A stretch of 64,000 nucleotides of DNA from Roseibacterium beibuensis. GTDB lineage: Bacteria > Pseudomonadota > Alphaproteobacteria > Rhodobacterales > Rhodobacteraceae. Shown piece by piece: positions 1-10,489 of this stretch; positions within the stretch are counted from its first letter, which is position 1, and the number at the start of each line of letters is the position of its first letter. The notes under the pieces were generated by a model. That model saw nothing but the letters and a program-made list of their open reading frames with translations. It ran no database searches and was not told the DNA's origin. A program made the translations under genes and the position numbers. The stretch covers positions 186,001 to 250,000 of the forward strand of contig NZ_BAABHW010000001.1 of assembly GCF_039542305.1 (NCBI RefSeq), read 5' to 3'.

Positions 1-1
1 G

Positions 2-901
2 GTGCTGCAACCCGACGGCACCCGCACCGAGGAAGAGGTCGTCGATTACGCCGTCGCTCTGTGGCGCGACCTGAAGGGCGACGCACCCCTGCCGGATCAT
101 TTCGTCACCGCGCAGGATCTCGCCCCGCTGGAGCATGTCCGCATGCAGGCCGCGGCCCAGCCCTGGATCGACAGCTCGATTTCCAAGACGATCAACGTCC
201 CCGCCGATATCGATTTCCAGAGCTTCAAGGACGTCTACCTCGAAGCCTACGAGACCGGCTGCAAGGGTTGCACCACCTACCGCCCCAACGACGTGACGGG
301 AAGCGTGCTGAGCGTGTCCGAAACCGACAGCAAGGACGAGGGCGCGCGCGCGGTCGAAGCCGCCTCGGGCGAGATCGTCTACATGTCCGAACCGCTCGAC
401 CGGCCGCAAAGCCTTGAGGGGCACACCTACAAGCTGAAATGGCCCGACAGCGAGCACGCGCTTTATATCACGATCAACGATATCGTGCTGAGCGGGCATC
501 GCCGCCCCTTCGAGGTGTTCATCAACTCCAAGAACATGGAGCATTACGCCTGGACCGTTGCGCTGACGCGTATGATCTCGGCGGTGTTCCGGCGCGGCGG
601 CGACGTCAGCTTCGTCGTCGAGGAGTTGAAGGCCGTCTTCGACCCGCGCGGCGGCGCGTGGATGCAGGGCAAATACGTGCCCTCGATCCTTGCGGCCATA
701 GGCGGCGTGATCGAGCGGCACCTGATCTCCATCGGGTTCATCGAGGGGGAGGGGATGGGCCTGAAATCCGACCCGCAGGCCGAGGTGGTCAATCTCGGCC
801 AACGCCCAGGACCGGCCTGCCCGCATTGCGGCCAGTACGACATGCGCATGGTCGAAGGCTGCCTGACCTGCGCCAGTTGCGGCTATTCGAAATGCGGCTA
901 A
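2..901 (+). CDS. nrdJ: Adenosylcobalamin-dependent ribonucleotide reductase, C-terminal part
   Basis: This is the last 299 codons of a class II (B12-dependent) ribonucleoside-diphosphate reductase, which makes deoxyribonucleotides in the cytoplasm. The 5' part lies left of the window, so no start is assigned. Visible signatures are the end of the catalytic barrel (SSISKTINVP, ETGCKGCTTYRPN), a TSCPD-type region (YITINDIVLSGHRRPFEVF) and a Cys-rich tail (CPHCGQYDMRM, then CLTCASCGYSKCG), the redox-active zinc-ribbon end typical of the long NrdJ form. It stands alone at the window edge and is followed by about 570 bp with no gene. The call is secure; only the missing N-terminus is unknown. Confidence 0.95.
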   Translation: MLQPDGTRTEEEVVDYAVALWRDLKGDAPLPDHFVTAQDLAPLEHVRMQAAAQPWIDSSISKTINVPADIDFQSFKDVYLEAYETGCKGCTTYRPNDVTGSVLSVSETDSKDEGARAVEAASGEIVYMSEPLDRPQSLEGHTYKLKWPDSEHALYITINDIVLSGHRRPFEVFINSKNMEHYAWTVALTRMISAVFRRGGDVSFVVEELKAVFDPRGGAWMQGKYVPSILAAIGGVIERHLISIGFIEGEGMGLKSDPQAEVVNLGQRPGPACPHCGQYDMRMVEGCLTCASCGYSKCG

Positions 902-1475
902 GCCGCGCGCGACAGGCTCTTGTGTAGAGACACGGAGATAGTGTCCATTCCGGCACGCTGCAAATGACCATTTCTGGTGGCGGCCTTTGGAAAAGAGCGT
1001 AAAAACAGATGCTTGCGTGGGATCGTGGTGTTTCGCTGAAAACGGGCGCGTGTGCGCGGCAATACGGCGCCGTTTTCAACAAGAAACGCGAGCCGGACGG
1101 CGGGGACGGTGGGTCTGCACCTACTTGATCCCGACCGATCCGCTCGTCATCTAGCGGCTCATGTTCAACACTTCCGCCGGCCCGATAAGCTGCTGACCCG
1201 GCCTGTCGCGGCGATAGGTTTTTGCGTGCGTTCGTGACCTCTCTGTACATCGTGGCCGACACCCGTCTCCCTCCCACCGAGTAGGCAGCCCATGTCGATC
1301 CAAGGGCTCTTTCGGCTTCGGCTCGTCGAATAGACCGCCAAGGTGGAATGCGATGGCGCTGACGGTGTTCGGCGCATGATGACACTCGCGATCATCTCCA
1401 GGTTGCTGACCCGAAGCATGCCGCTCGCGACGATGGTCTGAGTTTCCGTTTGCCCGAGCCTTCACATCAACTGCG
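902..1475. other. Gene-free stretch between nrdJ and the copZ pseudogene
   Basis: About 570 bp with only short overlapping open frames on both strands and no recognisable protein, clear promoter or RNA gene. It separates the core gene nrdJ from the metal-response island and may be eroded coding DNA, but I could not match it to any family. Confidence 0.4.
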
Positions 1476-1670
1476 TCAGGCCGGTACGGCGGGATAACCG
1501 GCCTCTTTCATGGCAGCCTGTATTTAAGCGGGGTCCTTGGCAGAACCGATCGCCACGGTCTTCGATGACCGGTCGGTATCGACCGCGGCATCCCGATCGC
1601 TCGCCTTCAGCGCCTTGTCGATCGCGGCTGTGCAATGGCCACAGCTCATGTTCGGGACGTGAAGCTTCAT
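1476..1670 (-). pseudogene. copZ: CopZ-like heavy-metal-associated chaperone, broken by an in-frame stop
   Basis: From ATG at 1670 the frame encodes MKLHVPNMSCGHCTAAIDKA, a classic HMA metallochaperone start with the Cu(I)-binding MSCGHC motif. It runs 48 codons to a TAA at 1524-1526, then continues in the same frame as IQAAMKEAGYPAVPA to a TGA at 1476-1478. The stop falls inside the last helix-strand unit of the fold, so the full 64-codon frame is intact except for one codon. It lies 136 bp downstream of copA on the same strand, the usual place for its partner chaperone. The 48-residue product would lack the final beta strand. It could be a recent loss or a sequencing error; other copies may exist elsewhere. 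Confidence 0.8.
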
Positions 1671-1806
1671 TTCATTTCGAGTCTTTGGGGGCGGCCTGCT
1701 GGCGGACAGCCGAAGGCTGTTTTGTCCCCTTGCGCGGACCGGGCGGTGCTCCCGGTTTCCGGTTTCCCGAATTGGCGGCAAGAGCCGGACGGGCAAGTCG
1801 CAACTC

Positions 1807-4140
<2,334 letters not shown>

Positions 4141-4189
4141 CGGGATTTCCCTTTCGCACCTCAATGTGGGGCTTCCAACGGCTGGAAGG

Positions 4190-5536
4190 TCAAGGGGATG
4201 ATTTCTCTGTTTCAATGGTGCCTGCTGGCCCGTGGTCATGCGCGCCGTCCATGGGCGGGTTGAGTTTCAGGAAGACATGCTCGAACGCAAAGACGACGGC
4301 CATGGCGGCCAGCGCGATCAGAACGATCTTTGGGTCGCTTTGCCATTTGCTCACGGTGAAGGCTCCGAGCACGACGGCGTCAAGACCGACGGCGGTGAGG
4401 AGGATCCACCCTTGCGCGCCGATCTCTTCCCTCAGGTGACGCCAGACGCCCCAATGGATCAGCATGTCCATCACGAGGTAGAAGAAAGCTCCGAGGGACG
4501 CGATGCGACTGAGATCGAAAAAGACCGTGAGAACGCCGGCGATCACGACCGTGTAGACAAGAGTATGATCCCGGATCGTGCCCGGCATCCCGAAATGACT
4601 ATGCGGGATCATCCTCATGTCGGTCAGCATGGCGAGCATGCGGGACACCGCGAAAATGCTTGCGATCACGCCCGAGGCCGTCGCGACGAGCGCCAGCGCC
4701 ACCGTCAGGTAGAATCCGATCCGGCCGAGCGCCGGCTCCGCCGCTTCGGCGAGCGCGTAGTCTTTCGCGGCGATGATCCGGTCGAGCGGCAGGCTCGAAC
4801 CCACGGCGAAGGCCACGAGCAGATAGACCACCACGCAGATCGCGATGGAGATGACGATGGCGCGGCCGACGTTGCGGTGCGGGTCCGTGATCTCGGCGCC
4901 GGAATTCGTGATCGTCGTGAAGCCCTTGAAGGCGAGGATCGTGAGGGCGAGCGATGCGACGAAACCGGCGGCGCCCGTTTCCCCGCCGCCTGTCGCCTCG
5001 AACGAGATGCCACCCGCCCAAAGCGCCGCGATGCCAAAGAGCGCGATCCCTCCGACCTTGAGGATCGCCATGACCTGCGACAGGAAGCCGACCGATCTGT
5101 TGCCGGAGGCATTCACAAGGTAGGCGCAGACGATGAGGCCGACGCCAATCGTCGGAACAAGCCAGCCGCCCGGCTCCATTCCCAGCCCGCGCATCAGGTA
5201 GGTGGCGAAAGTCCGTGCGACGAGGCTTTCGTTGATGACCATCGAAAGGGCCATCAGGAGTGCCGCGCCAGCGGCAACCGTTGTCGGCCCATAGGCCTTC
5301 CTGAGGATCATCCCGATGCCGCCCGCGGACGGCCAGGCATTCGACATCTTGATGTAGGTGTAGGCGCTGAATGCGGTCACGACGGCGCCCGCGACGAACG
5401 CCAATGGGAACATCGGGCCCGCTAGTTCGGCAATCTGCCCGGTCAGGGCAAGGATGCCGGCGCCGATCATCACGCCCGTTCCCATCGCCACGGCGTCGGG
5501 CAGGTTGAGGCTGTTCTGCCGGTAATCGGAACTCAT
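4190..5536 (-). CDS. APC-superfamily amino acid/polyamine-type permease
   Basis: A 448-residue integral membrane protein with about 12 hydrophobic segments. The N-terminal GTGVMIGAGILALTG matches the helix-1 substrate-binding motif of the APC superfamily, and ITDPHRNVGRAI fits the conserved loop after helix 6. It probably carries an amino acid, amine or small organic cation; the substrate cannot be read from sequence. The C-terminus is His/Asp rich (MDGAHDHG). ATG 5536 overlaps the stop of the TVP38 gene as ATGA and has GGAGG upstream, so the two are translationally coupled. Its place between TVP38 and copA suggests a role in metal or sulfur-compound stress, which is inference only. Confidence 0.85.
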   Translation of the reverse strand: MSSDYRQNSLNLPDAVAMGTGVMIGAGILALTGQIAELAGPMFPLAFVAGAVVTAFSAYTYIKMSNAWPSAGGIGMILRKAYGPTTVAAGAALLMALSMVINESLVARTFATYLMRGLGMEPGGWLVPTIGVGLIVCAYLVNASGNRSVGFLSQVMAILKVGGIALFGIAALWAGGISFEATGGGETGAAGFVASLALTILAFKGFTTITNSGAEITDPHRNVGRAIVISIAICVVVYLLVAFAVGSSLPLDRIIAAKDYALAEAAEPALGRIGFYLTVALALVATASGVIASIFAVSRMLAMLTDMRMIPHSHFGMPGTIRDHTLVYTVVIAGVLTVFFDLSRIASLGAFFYLVMDMLIHWGVWRHLREEIGAQGWILLTAVGLDAVVLGAFTVSKWQSDPKIVLIALAAMAVVFAFEHVFLKLNPPMDGAHDHGPAGTIETEKSSP

Positions 5537-6264
5537 GATCGACCGGCCTCCGCAATGGCCTTCCTGGGTCTGTCCTTCGTCGAAGCGGCACCACGCCGAA
5601 GCGCAACCAGCAGGAGGGGAAGGCCCGTCATGAGGCCCAGTCCAAGGGCGATCCATTCCGCGCTGCCGAAGGTGCCCTCCATCGCTGCGCTGCCGAAATG
5701 CGCGAGCAGGAAACTCGCGGGCAGGATGCCAGCCATCGTGGCGAGGGCGAAGCGCCAGAAGTGGAGCCGACTGAGACCAGCGGCATAGCTCATCGCGTCG
5801 AACGAGACGAAGGGCAGCAGACGGCTCAAGAAAACGGTAAGCGTCAGCGCGTTCTGCGAGCCCAGCAGACCGTAGTCGGCCTTTTCGCCGAGAAGGCGCT
5901 CGACCGGTCTGCGTCCGAGCCCGCGAGCGATGAGGAAGGCCGCAACCGCACCGATCTCGGATCCGAGGGCGACATATAGGGTGCCGGCGTAATGGCCATA
6001 AGCGGCCCCCGAGGCCAGCGCGACAGGCGCGCTTGGAATGGGGCTGGCAACGACCGCGACAGTCATGAGAAAGACTACCGCGAGCGGCCCCAAAGGTCCG
6101 GCGCGTGCGACCCACGTCTCGACCGTCGCCCGGCCCAGGTCGAACGACCACCATCCGGCGGCCCAGCCGACGAGGCCCAGCCCAAGGACGGCGCCGACGA
6201 CAAGGGCGGCAGTTTTCCCGAGAGACAAGGAGTCATTCCTCTTTGAGGCGCTCTCGTCGGACAC
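5533..6264 (-). CDS. TVP38/TMEM64 (DedA-like) membrane protein
   Basis: A 243-residue inner-membrane protein of the TVP38/TMEM64 (SNARE-associated, PF09335) family. The re-entrant-loop signature is visible in SPIPSAPVALASGAAYG and the R-x-x-P segment FLSRLLPFVSFDAMSYAAG. Family members are thought to move lipids or small ions across the bilayer. The start is taken as GTG 6264, one base after the stop of the rhodanese gene, with GGAGGAG ten bases upstream; no ATG fits as well. It overlaps the downstream permease by four bases. Homologues are often seen beside metal-resistance genes (established context, not specific function). Confidence 0.85.
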   Translation of the reverse strand: MSDESASKRNDSLSLGKTAALVVGAVLGLGLVGWAAGWWSFDLGRATVETWVARAGPLGPLAVVFLMTVAVVASPIPSAPVALASGAAYGHYAGTLYVALGSEIGAVAAFLIARGLGRRPVERLLGEKADYGLLGSQNALTLTVFLSRLLPFVSFDAMSYAAGLSRLHFWRFALATMAGILPASFLLAHFGSAAMEGTFGSAEWIALGLGLMTGLPLLLVALRRGAASTKDRPRKAIAEAGRS

Positions 6265-6265
6265 G

Positions 6266-6739
6266 TCAGGCAAGCTCCTCCGGCATCGAGGCAAGCGCTG
6301 CGTCCAGCGCAACCAAGGGCAGACCGGCAGCAAGCCAGCCGGGGCCCCGGCGAGATCCCAGCATTCCCTCGGAGATGTCCACGTAGCCTTCGTAGCGAGC
6401 CTGCCGGAGCGCACGGAGCAGGGACGCCGAACGCCCCCCGGTCGCGCAGATCAGGCCGACGTTTCGGGGTCCGGCCAGCGCCTTCGCCGCAAACAGACGA
6501 TCCGGAAAACGGTCCTCGTGCATGCTGATCGGCCAGACCCCGGCCCCGACGCCGGTTTCCAGCCATTCCTCGCGCGACCTCACATCGATCACACGCGCAT
6601 TGTCTGCGAGAAGGGCGTCGTAGGCCTCGTCCACCGACCAGATTGTCCGGGCCTGTGCGGTCAGGGGAGACGTGATGAGGGTGGCGGGCGCTGCCGCCAA
6701 CCCAAGAACGAAGACGCGCCGATGGTGTGCCATTGTCAT
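6266..6739 (-). CDS. Exported rhodanese-domain protein
   Basis: A 157-residue single rhodanese domain with a twin-arginine-like leader (HHRRVFVLGLAAAP, cleavage possible after TAQA at about residue 30), so probably periplasmic. The active loop CATGGRSA puts the catalytic Cys at residue 98; IDVRSREEW is the conserved CH2A-like segment. Rhodaneses transfer sulfane sulfur to a thiophilic acceptor. ATG 6739 is preferred over the in-frame ATG two codons later because GGGAG lies seven bases upstream. It sits 11 bp after the DUF302 gene and one base before TVP38, clearly within one operon. Confidence 0.85.
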   Translation of the reverse strand: MTMAHHRRVFVLGLAAAPATLITSPLTAQARTIWSVDEAYDALLADNARVIDVRSREEWLETGVGAGVWPISMHEDRFPDRLFAAKALAGPRNVGLICATGGRSASLLRALRQARYEGYVDISEGMLGSRRGPGWLAAGLPLVALDAALASMPEELA

Positions 6740-6750
6740 CGTTGTCTCCC

Positions 6751-7137
6751 TCAGGCCGCATCCATCGCGCGCACGAGCATGTTGCGGACCTGACCGGCGA
6801 CCGCGTGCAGGTTTGGGTTTTCCACAGCCGCCATCGAGGCGACGGGGTCGATGGCGCTCACCTCGGTGCCGCCATCGACGCTGCGAAGGATGACGTTGCA
6901 CGGCAGCATCGCGCCGATCCGCGGTTCGAGGCCGATGGCCTCCCAGGCCATTCGCGGGTTGCAGGCGCCGAGGATCAGATACCCATCCATATCGGCGTCG
7001 ATCTTCTTCTTCATCGTGGCCTTCACGTCGATCTCGGTCAGGACGCCGAAGCCTTCGGTCGTCAGCGCCTCGCGCACGCGCCGCTCCGCTTCCTCGAGGC
7101 TGGTGTCGGCGAGCAGGCGATCATGAGTGTAGGGCAT
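6751..7137 (-). CDS. DUF302 domain protein
   Basis: A 128-residue soluble protein matching DUF302 along its length: an N-terminal helix (LLADTSLEEAERRVREAL), GFGVLTEIDVKATMKKKI, then YLILGACNPRMAW and IGAMLPCNVILRS with two conserved Cys. No signal peptide is evident. The function of DUF302 is unknown; the domain is frequent next to sulfur- and metal-stress genes. ATG 7137 has AGGAGG ten bases upstream. A perfect hairpin separates it from the EF-hand gene, so it may have reduced read-through from that gene. Confidence 0.85.
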   Translation of the reverse strand: MPYTHDRLLADTSLEEAERRVREALTTEGFGVLTEIDVKATMKKKIDADMDGYLILGACNPRMAWEAIGLEPRIGAMLPCNVILRSVDGGTEVSAIDPVASMAAVENPNLHAVAGQVRNMLVRAMDAA

Positions 7138-7169
7138 CTCGGGGTGCCTCCTTCTTCTTCAATGGGTAT

Positions 7170-7192
7170 GGGCCGGAGGTTCGCTCCGGCCC
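7170..7192 (-). terminator. Hairpin between EF-hand and DUF302 genes
   Basis: A perfect 9-bp stem GGGCCGGAG / CTCCGGCCC with a 5-base GTTCG loop. It lies in the 83-bp spacer of the minus-strand operon and no U-run follows in either direction. It is more likely an attenuating or mRNA-stabilising hairpin than a strong terminator. Confidence 0.5.
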
Positions 7193-7220
7193 TCATTCTC
7201 GACAACGCGTGACGAGACTG

Positions 7221-7859
7221 TCAGTTGCCCTGCATGCGCGGGCCTCCTTCCTCCATCATGCGTCCCTGGCCGGGCATCATCTGGCCCGGAGCATATCCAC
7301 CGGCGTTCATCATCCGCTCTCGCAGGGCTTGCATGCGTTGCATCTGCGCGGCAGGTGCCTGCATCTCTTCTGCGGTGATCCGGCCGTCGCCGTCCGCGTC
7401 GAGATGCTGGAACCGGTCGACCATCGTCGCGCGGATAAGGGCGCTGTGCAGCGTCTCGAACTCGGCGATGGAGAGTGTGCCATCGCCGTCCGCATCGTAG
7501 TCCGACAGGAGGCTTCCGAGCCCGGACTGCGCCTCTTCGGGCGTCACCACACCGTCGCCATCCGCATCGAGATCCGCCATCATGCCCATGCCGGGAAACG
7601 CTGTCATGCCGCCCACCATGGGGCCGCCGGGACCCATCATGCCCATGCCGCCAGGCATGCCCGTCATCCTCATGCCCGGCATTGCGCCATCGGCGCCCAT
7701 CATGCCGTGCATGCGCATCATCATCGCCATCATGTCGTGTTCGCCGCCGATGCCGGCTCCGCGCGCATCCCTATGATGCGGCCCGCTGTCCGCCATTGCC
7801 GCTCCTGCCGCCAACAGGACTGCCACCGCGGAAGCTGCTATCGTTCCACGCAACATCAT
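7221..7859 (-). CDS. Secreted Met-rich EF-hand protein
   Basis: A 212-residue exported protein with a signal peptide (about residues 1-23). Residues 43-95 are extremely Met- and Gly-rich (HDMMAMMMRMHGMM, MPGMRMTGMPGGMGMM), a composition typical of periplasmic Cu(I) ligands. Three canonical EF-hand loops follow: DADGDGVVTPEE (about 98-109), DADGDGTLSIAE (about 122-133) and DADGDGRITAEE (about 154-165). The C-terminus is again Met-rich. ATG 7859 has GGAGG eight bases upstream. It is the first gene of the minus-strand metal operon, divergent from the response regulator. It may bind Cu(I) by Met and Ca(II) by the EF loops; neither is shown. Confidence 0.85.
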   Translation of the reverse strand: MMLRGTIAASAVAVLLAAGAAMADSGPHHRDARGAGIGGEHDMMAMMMRMHGMMGADGAMPGMRMTGMPGGMGMMGPGGPMVGGMTAFPGMGMMADLDADGDGVVTPEEAQSGLGSLLSDYDADGDGTLSIAEFETLHSALIRATMVDRFQHLDADGDGRITAEEMQAPAAQMQRMQALRERMMNAGGYAPGQMMPGQGRMMEEGGPRMQGN

Positions 7860-7935
7860 TCGATTATCCTCCGTTTTGGGTTGCAGGCCTCATGTCGGTA
7901 GTCACAACGCAAACCGGAACGGGCGTCATTCAGGG

Positions 7936-7976
7936 ATTTGTATCCGCGTGTCGCAGCCAGCCGATCTGATACAAAT
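7936..7976. promoter_or_regulatory. Inverted repeat in divergent promoter, candidate response-regulator site
   Basis: Perfect 9-bp arms ATTTGTATC (7936-7944) and GATACAAAT (7968-7976), centres 32 bp apart (about three helical turns), lie between the EF-hand gene and the response-regulator gene. The left arm, read on the minus strand, extends to CGCGGATACAAAT and shares the 10-mer CGCGGATACA with the leader of the cytochrome cluster at 11135-11144. This suits a DNA site for the adjacent OmpR-type regulator acting in both directions. Confidence 0.55.
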
Positions 7977-8026
7977 GGAGACAAAACAGCCTCTGACCGT
8001 GGAAAGCCGGTTCGGTAAAAAAGAAA

Positions 8027-8752
8027 ATGATGCCCACCAGCCCTCATATCCTGGTCGTGGATGACCACAGGCAGATCCGGGAGTCGGTCACGCGGTTCCT
8101 GGAAAAGAACGGCATGCGCGCAACCGCGGCCAGGGACGCGGTCGAAATGGATGCCCAACTGGCCTCGGGCCATTACGATCTGCTGGTGCTGGACGTGATG
8201 ATGCCGGGTGAGGACGGTCTTTCCGTCTGCCGCAGGCTTGCGGGGCAATCGAGCCTCCCGATCATCATGTTGACGGCCCTTGGCAAGGAGACGGACCGGA
8301 TCGTCGGCCTGGAACTCGGCGCGGACGACTACCTGCCGAAGCCCTTCAACCCCCGCGAGCTGCTGGCGCGTATCAAGGCGGTGCTGCGCAGGAGTTCATC
8401 CGCCGAGAACCACGCCGGGGGACTCGCAGGAAAACGCGTGCGCTTCGCCGGCATGACGCTGGACACGGATGGACAGGCGATCGAGACGACCGGCGGGGAA
8501 CGTCTGCCGCTGACGACCGCCGATTTTCGCCTGCTGACGGTCCTTCTTGAGCGCCCCAGGAAGGTTCTGAGCCGGGATCAGCTGCTCGACCTGACCTCGG
8601 GCCGGGCCGCGGGCCCCATGGACCGGACCATCGACAACCAGATCAGCAGGCTCAGGCGCAAGATCGAGCCCGATCCCCTGCGGCCGAAGATCATCACGAC
8701 GGTCCGAAACGGGGGCTACTGCCTCGCAACGGATGTCGAGGTCATCGAATGA
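8027..8752 (+). CDS. OmpR-family response regulator
   Basis: A 241-residue two-component response regulator. The receiver domain (about 6-120) has the acidic pair D12/D13, phospho-acceptor D56 in LVLDVMMPGEDG, T83 and K105 (LPKPFNP). The C-terminal winged helix (about 140-235) has the OmpR signature (LTTADFRLLTVLLERPRKVL, RTIDNQISRLRRKIE, TVRNGGYCL). ATG 8027 is followed at once by a second ATG; either may be used. It overlaps the kinase gene by four bases (ATGA), so the pair is coupled. From context it probably answers a periplasmic metal signal. Confidence 0.93.
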   Translation: MMPTSPHILVVDDHRQIRESVTRFLEKNGMRATAARDAVEMDAQLASGHYDLLVLDVMMPGEDGLSVCRRLAGQSSLPIIMLTALGKETDRIVGLELGADDYLPKPFNPRELLARIKAVLRRSSSAENHAGGLAGKRVRFAGMTLDTDGQAIETTGGERLPLTTADFRLLTVLLERPRKVLSRDQLLDLTSGRAAGPMDRTIDNQISRLRRKIEPDPLRPKIITTVRNGGYCLATDVEVIE

Positions 8753-10260
8753 GACAGCCGTTTCGCAGCCTGCGCGCTCAACTCGTGATACTGATCGTCG
8801 CCGCGCTCGTCGTCGCGCAGGCCATCAGCCTGTGGCTCTTCGTGGACGAGCGCAGCCTGGCCATCCGCGCGGCGCTTGGCTTCGAGGCCGCCGGCCGGGC
8901 CGCTAACGTCGCCCGGCTCCTGGAAGAAGCGCCGCCCGACCTTCAGGCCTCGATCCTCCGTGCCGCAAACTCGCCGCTCGTCCGTTTCGAACTGTCCGAC
9001 GCACCGAGCGTGACCGAGCCTGACCACCACCATGCGGCGCCCGTGGAAGCCCGCGTGCGAGCCCTTCTTGGCGACAGCTACAGCCGCGATATTCGCGTCC
9101 GACTCGATGATATCGAGACGCCGGTCCTGCCGCTGCCGAACCTCTCGCCCGAGATGGCGGAGATGCACCGTTCCATGATGCGGGGCGAGTTGGCGGCGCT
9201 GGAGATGACGCTGTCCATTGCGCTCGCCGGTGGGCAGTGGCTGAACGTCGGGACCCGGTTCGAGCGGCCGCCGCTGCAATGGCCCCTGTTCTCTACCTTG
9301 ACCTTCGCGACGACGGCGGCACTCATCCTCGTTACGGTGTGCTGGTTTCTGGTGACGCGCCTGACCGGACCATTGCGCAAACTGGCAGGCGCGGCCGAAC
9401 GGTTTGGTCGTGGCGAGGACGCGGTCCCGCTACCGCTGGTCGGCCCCGCGGAGGTCGGGGACCTGACGCTGGCGTTCAATCTGATGCAGGAACGCCTGAC
9501 CAGATACGTCGCCGACAGGACGCGTGTTCTTGCCGCCGTGGGCCATGATCTGCGCTCGCCGCTCACAGCGCTCAGGGTGCGCGCCGAGATGGTGGACGAC
9601 AAAGAGACCCGAGAAAGCCTGATCGAGTCGATCGAGGAAATGCAATCCATGGCGGAGGCGACGTTGAGCTTCGCCGAGAACCTGACCGGCACCGAAGAGC
9701 CGCGAGAGGTCGATATCGGTACGTTTCTTCACGACCTGGCATCCGACATGCCGGACCCGCCGAAGATCCTCTGTGGCCCCGACGTCCATGCGCGCCTGCG
9801 CCCGGTCTCGTTTCGCCGTGCGGTGCGAAACGTCGCGGAGAATGCCCTCCGCTACGGAGGAAACGCCGAGATCGCCTGGCGCGCCGAAGGCGATACTTTC
9901 GTCATCGAGATACGCGACGAGGGTCCTGGCATCCCGCCTGACAAGCTCGAGCAGGTCTTCGACCCGTTTTACCGGCTCGAAGGCTCGCGCTCCCTCGAGA
10001 CCGGCGGGCATGGTCTGGGGCTTTCCATTGCCCGATCCATCGTCCGCGCGCATGGCGGCGAGATCCATCTCGCGAACCGGAGGGACGGCGGACTCGTGGC
10101 GCGTATGGTCGTCCCGCTCGCGGGCAGGCTGTCTCACAAGACGTCAACGATGAGAGAGGAGTGGGAGAATGCTGAGATCGATAGCGACAGTGGCGACGTT
10201 CGCCATGCTTCCGACGGCGGTGACCGCCGATCCTCCGGCGGATTGGCAGGGGAGGTATGA
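8749..10260 (+). CDS. Membrane sensor histidine kinase, possible metal sensor
   Basis: A 503-residue inner-membrane kinase. Transmembrane segments at about 10-32 and 180-204 bound a periplasmic sensor region that contains HHH (93-95) and a Met/His cluster MAEMHRSMM (136-144), plausible soft-metal ligands. A HAMP segment follows, then the DHp domain with H266 in AAVGHDLRSPLTALR, and an ATPase domain with the N box (N361, N365), DEGPGIP (390-396) and GGHGLGL (419-425). The C-terminal 40 or so residues beyond the ATPase domain are low-complexity and overlap the next gene by 92 bases, so they are probably dispensable. It partners the regulator just upstream. Confidence 0.92.
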   Translation: MRQPFRSLRAQLVILIVAALVVAQAISLWLFVDERSLAIRAALGFEAAGRAANVARLLEEAPPDLQASILRAANSPLVRFELSDAPSVTEPDHHHAAPVEARVRALLGDSYSRDIRVRLDDIETPVLPLPNLSPEMAEMHRSMMRGELAALEMTLSIALAGGQWLNVGTRFERPPLQWPLFSTLTFATTAALILVTVCWFLVTRLTGPLRKLAGAAERFGRGEDAVPLPLVGPAEVGDLTLAFNLMQERLTRYVADRTRVLAAVGHDLRSPLTALRVRAEMVDDKETRESLIESIEEMQSMAEATLSFAENLTGTEEPREVDIGTFLHDLASDMPDPPKILCGPDVHARLRPVSFRRAVRNVAENALRYGGNAEIAWRAEGDTFVIEIRDEGPGIPPDKLEQVFDPFYRLEGSRSLETGGHGLGLSIARSIVRAHGGEIHLANRRDGGLVARMVVPLAGRLSHKTSTMREEWENAEIDSDSGDVRHASDGGDRRSSGGLAGEV

Positions 10261-10489
10261 TCACATGATGTGGGGCAGCGGCTACGGAATGGTGGGTGGC
10301 CTGATGATGCTTCTTTTCTGGGGCGTCGTCATCTTACTGGTCGTCCTGGCTGTGAAATGGTTCACTGGCAACCAGGCCGGCGGCAACCGTGAAGGGCGCG
10401 ACGCGATCGACATCCTGCGCGAACGATTTGCCACCGGTGAAATCGACGAAGAGGAATTCGAAAGCCGGAAGAAAGCGCTGGAGCGCTGA
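10169..10489 (+). CDS. SHOCT-domain small membrane protein
   Basis: A 106-residue protein with an N-terminal hydrophobic leader (residues 1-20), a Met/Gly-rich stretch (MMWGSGYGMVGGLMM, about 33-47), one transmembrane segment (about 43-64) and a C-terminal SHOCT motif (AIDILRERFATGEIDEEEFE). SHOCT domains are short oligomerisation or membrane-targeting elements. ATG 10169 has a good GAGAGGAGTGGGAG site but lies inside the kinase gene; an alternative start at ATG 10265, with GGGGAGG upstream, would remove the leader and the overlap. Homologues are commonly found with copper-resistance operons. Confidence 0.8.
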   Translation: MLRSIATVATFAMLPTAVTADPPADWQGRYDHMMWGSGYGMVGGLMMLLFWGVVILLVVLAVKWFTGNQAGGNREGRDAIDILRERFATGEIDEEEFESRKKALER

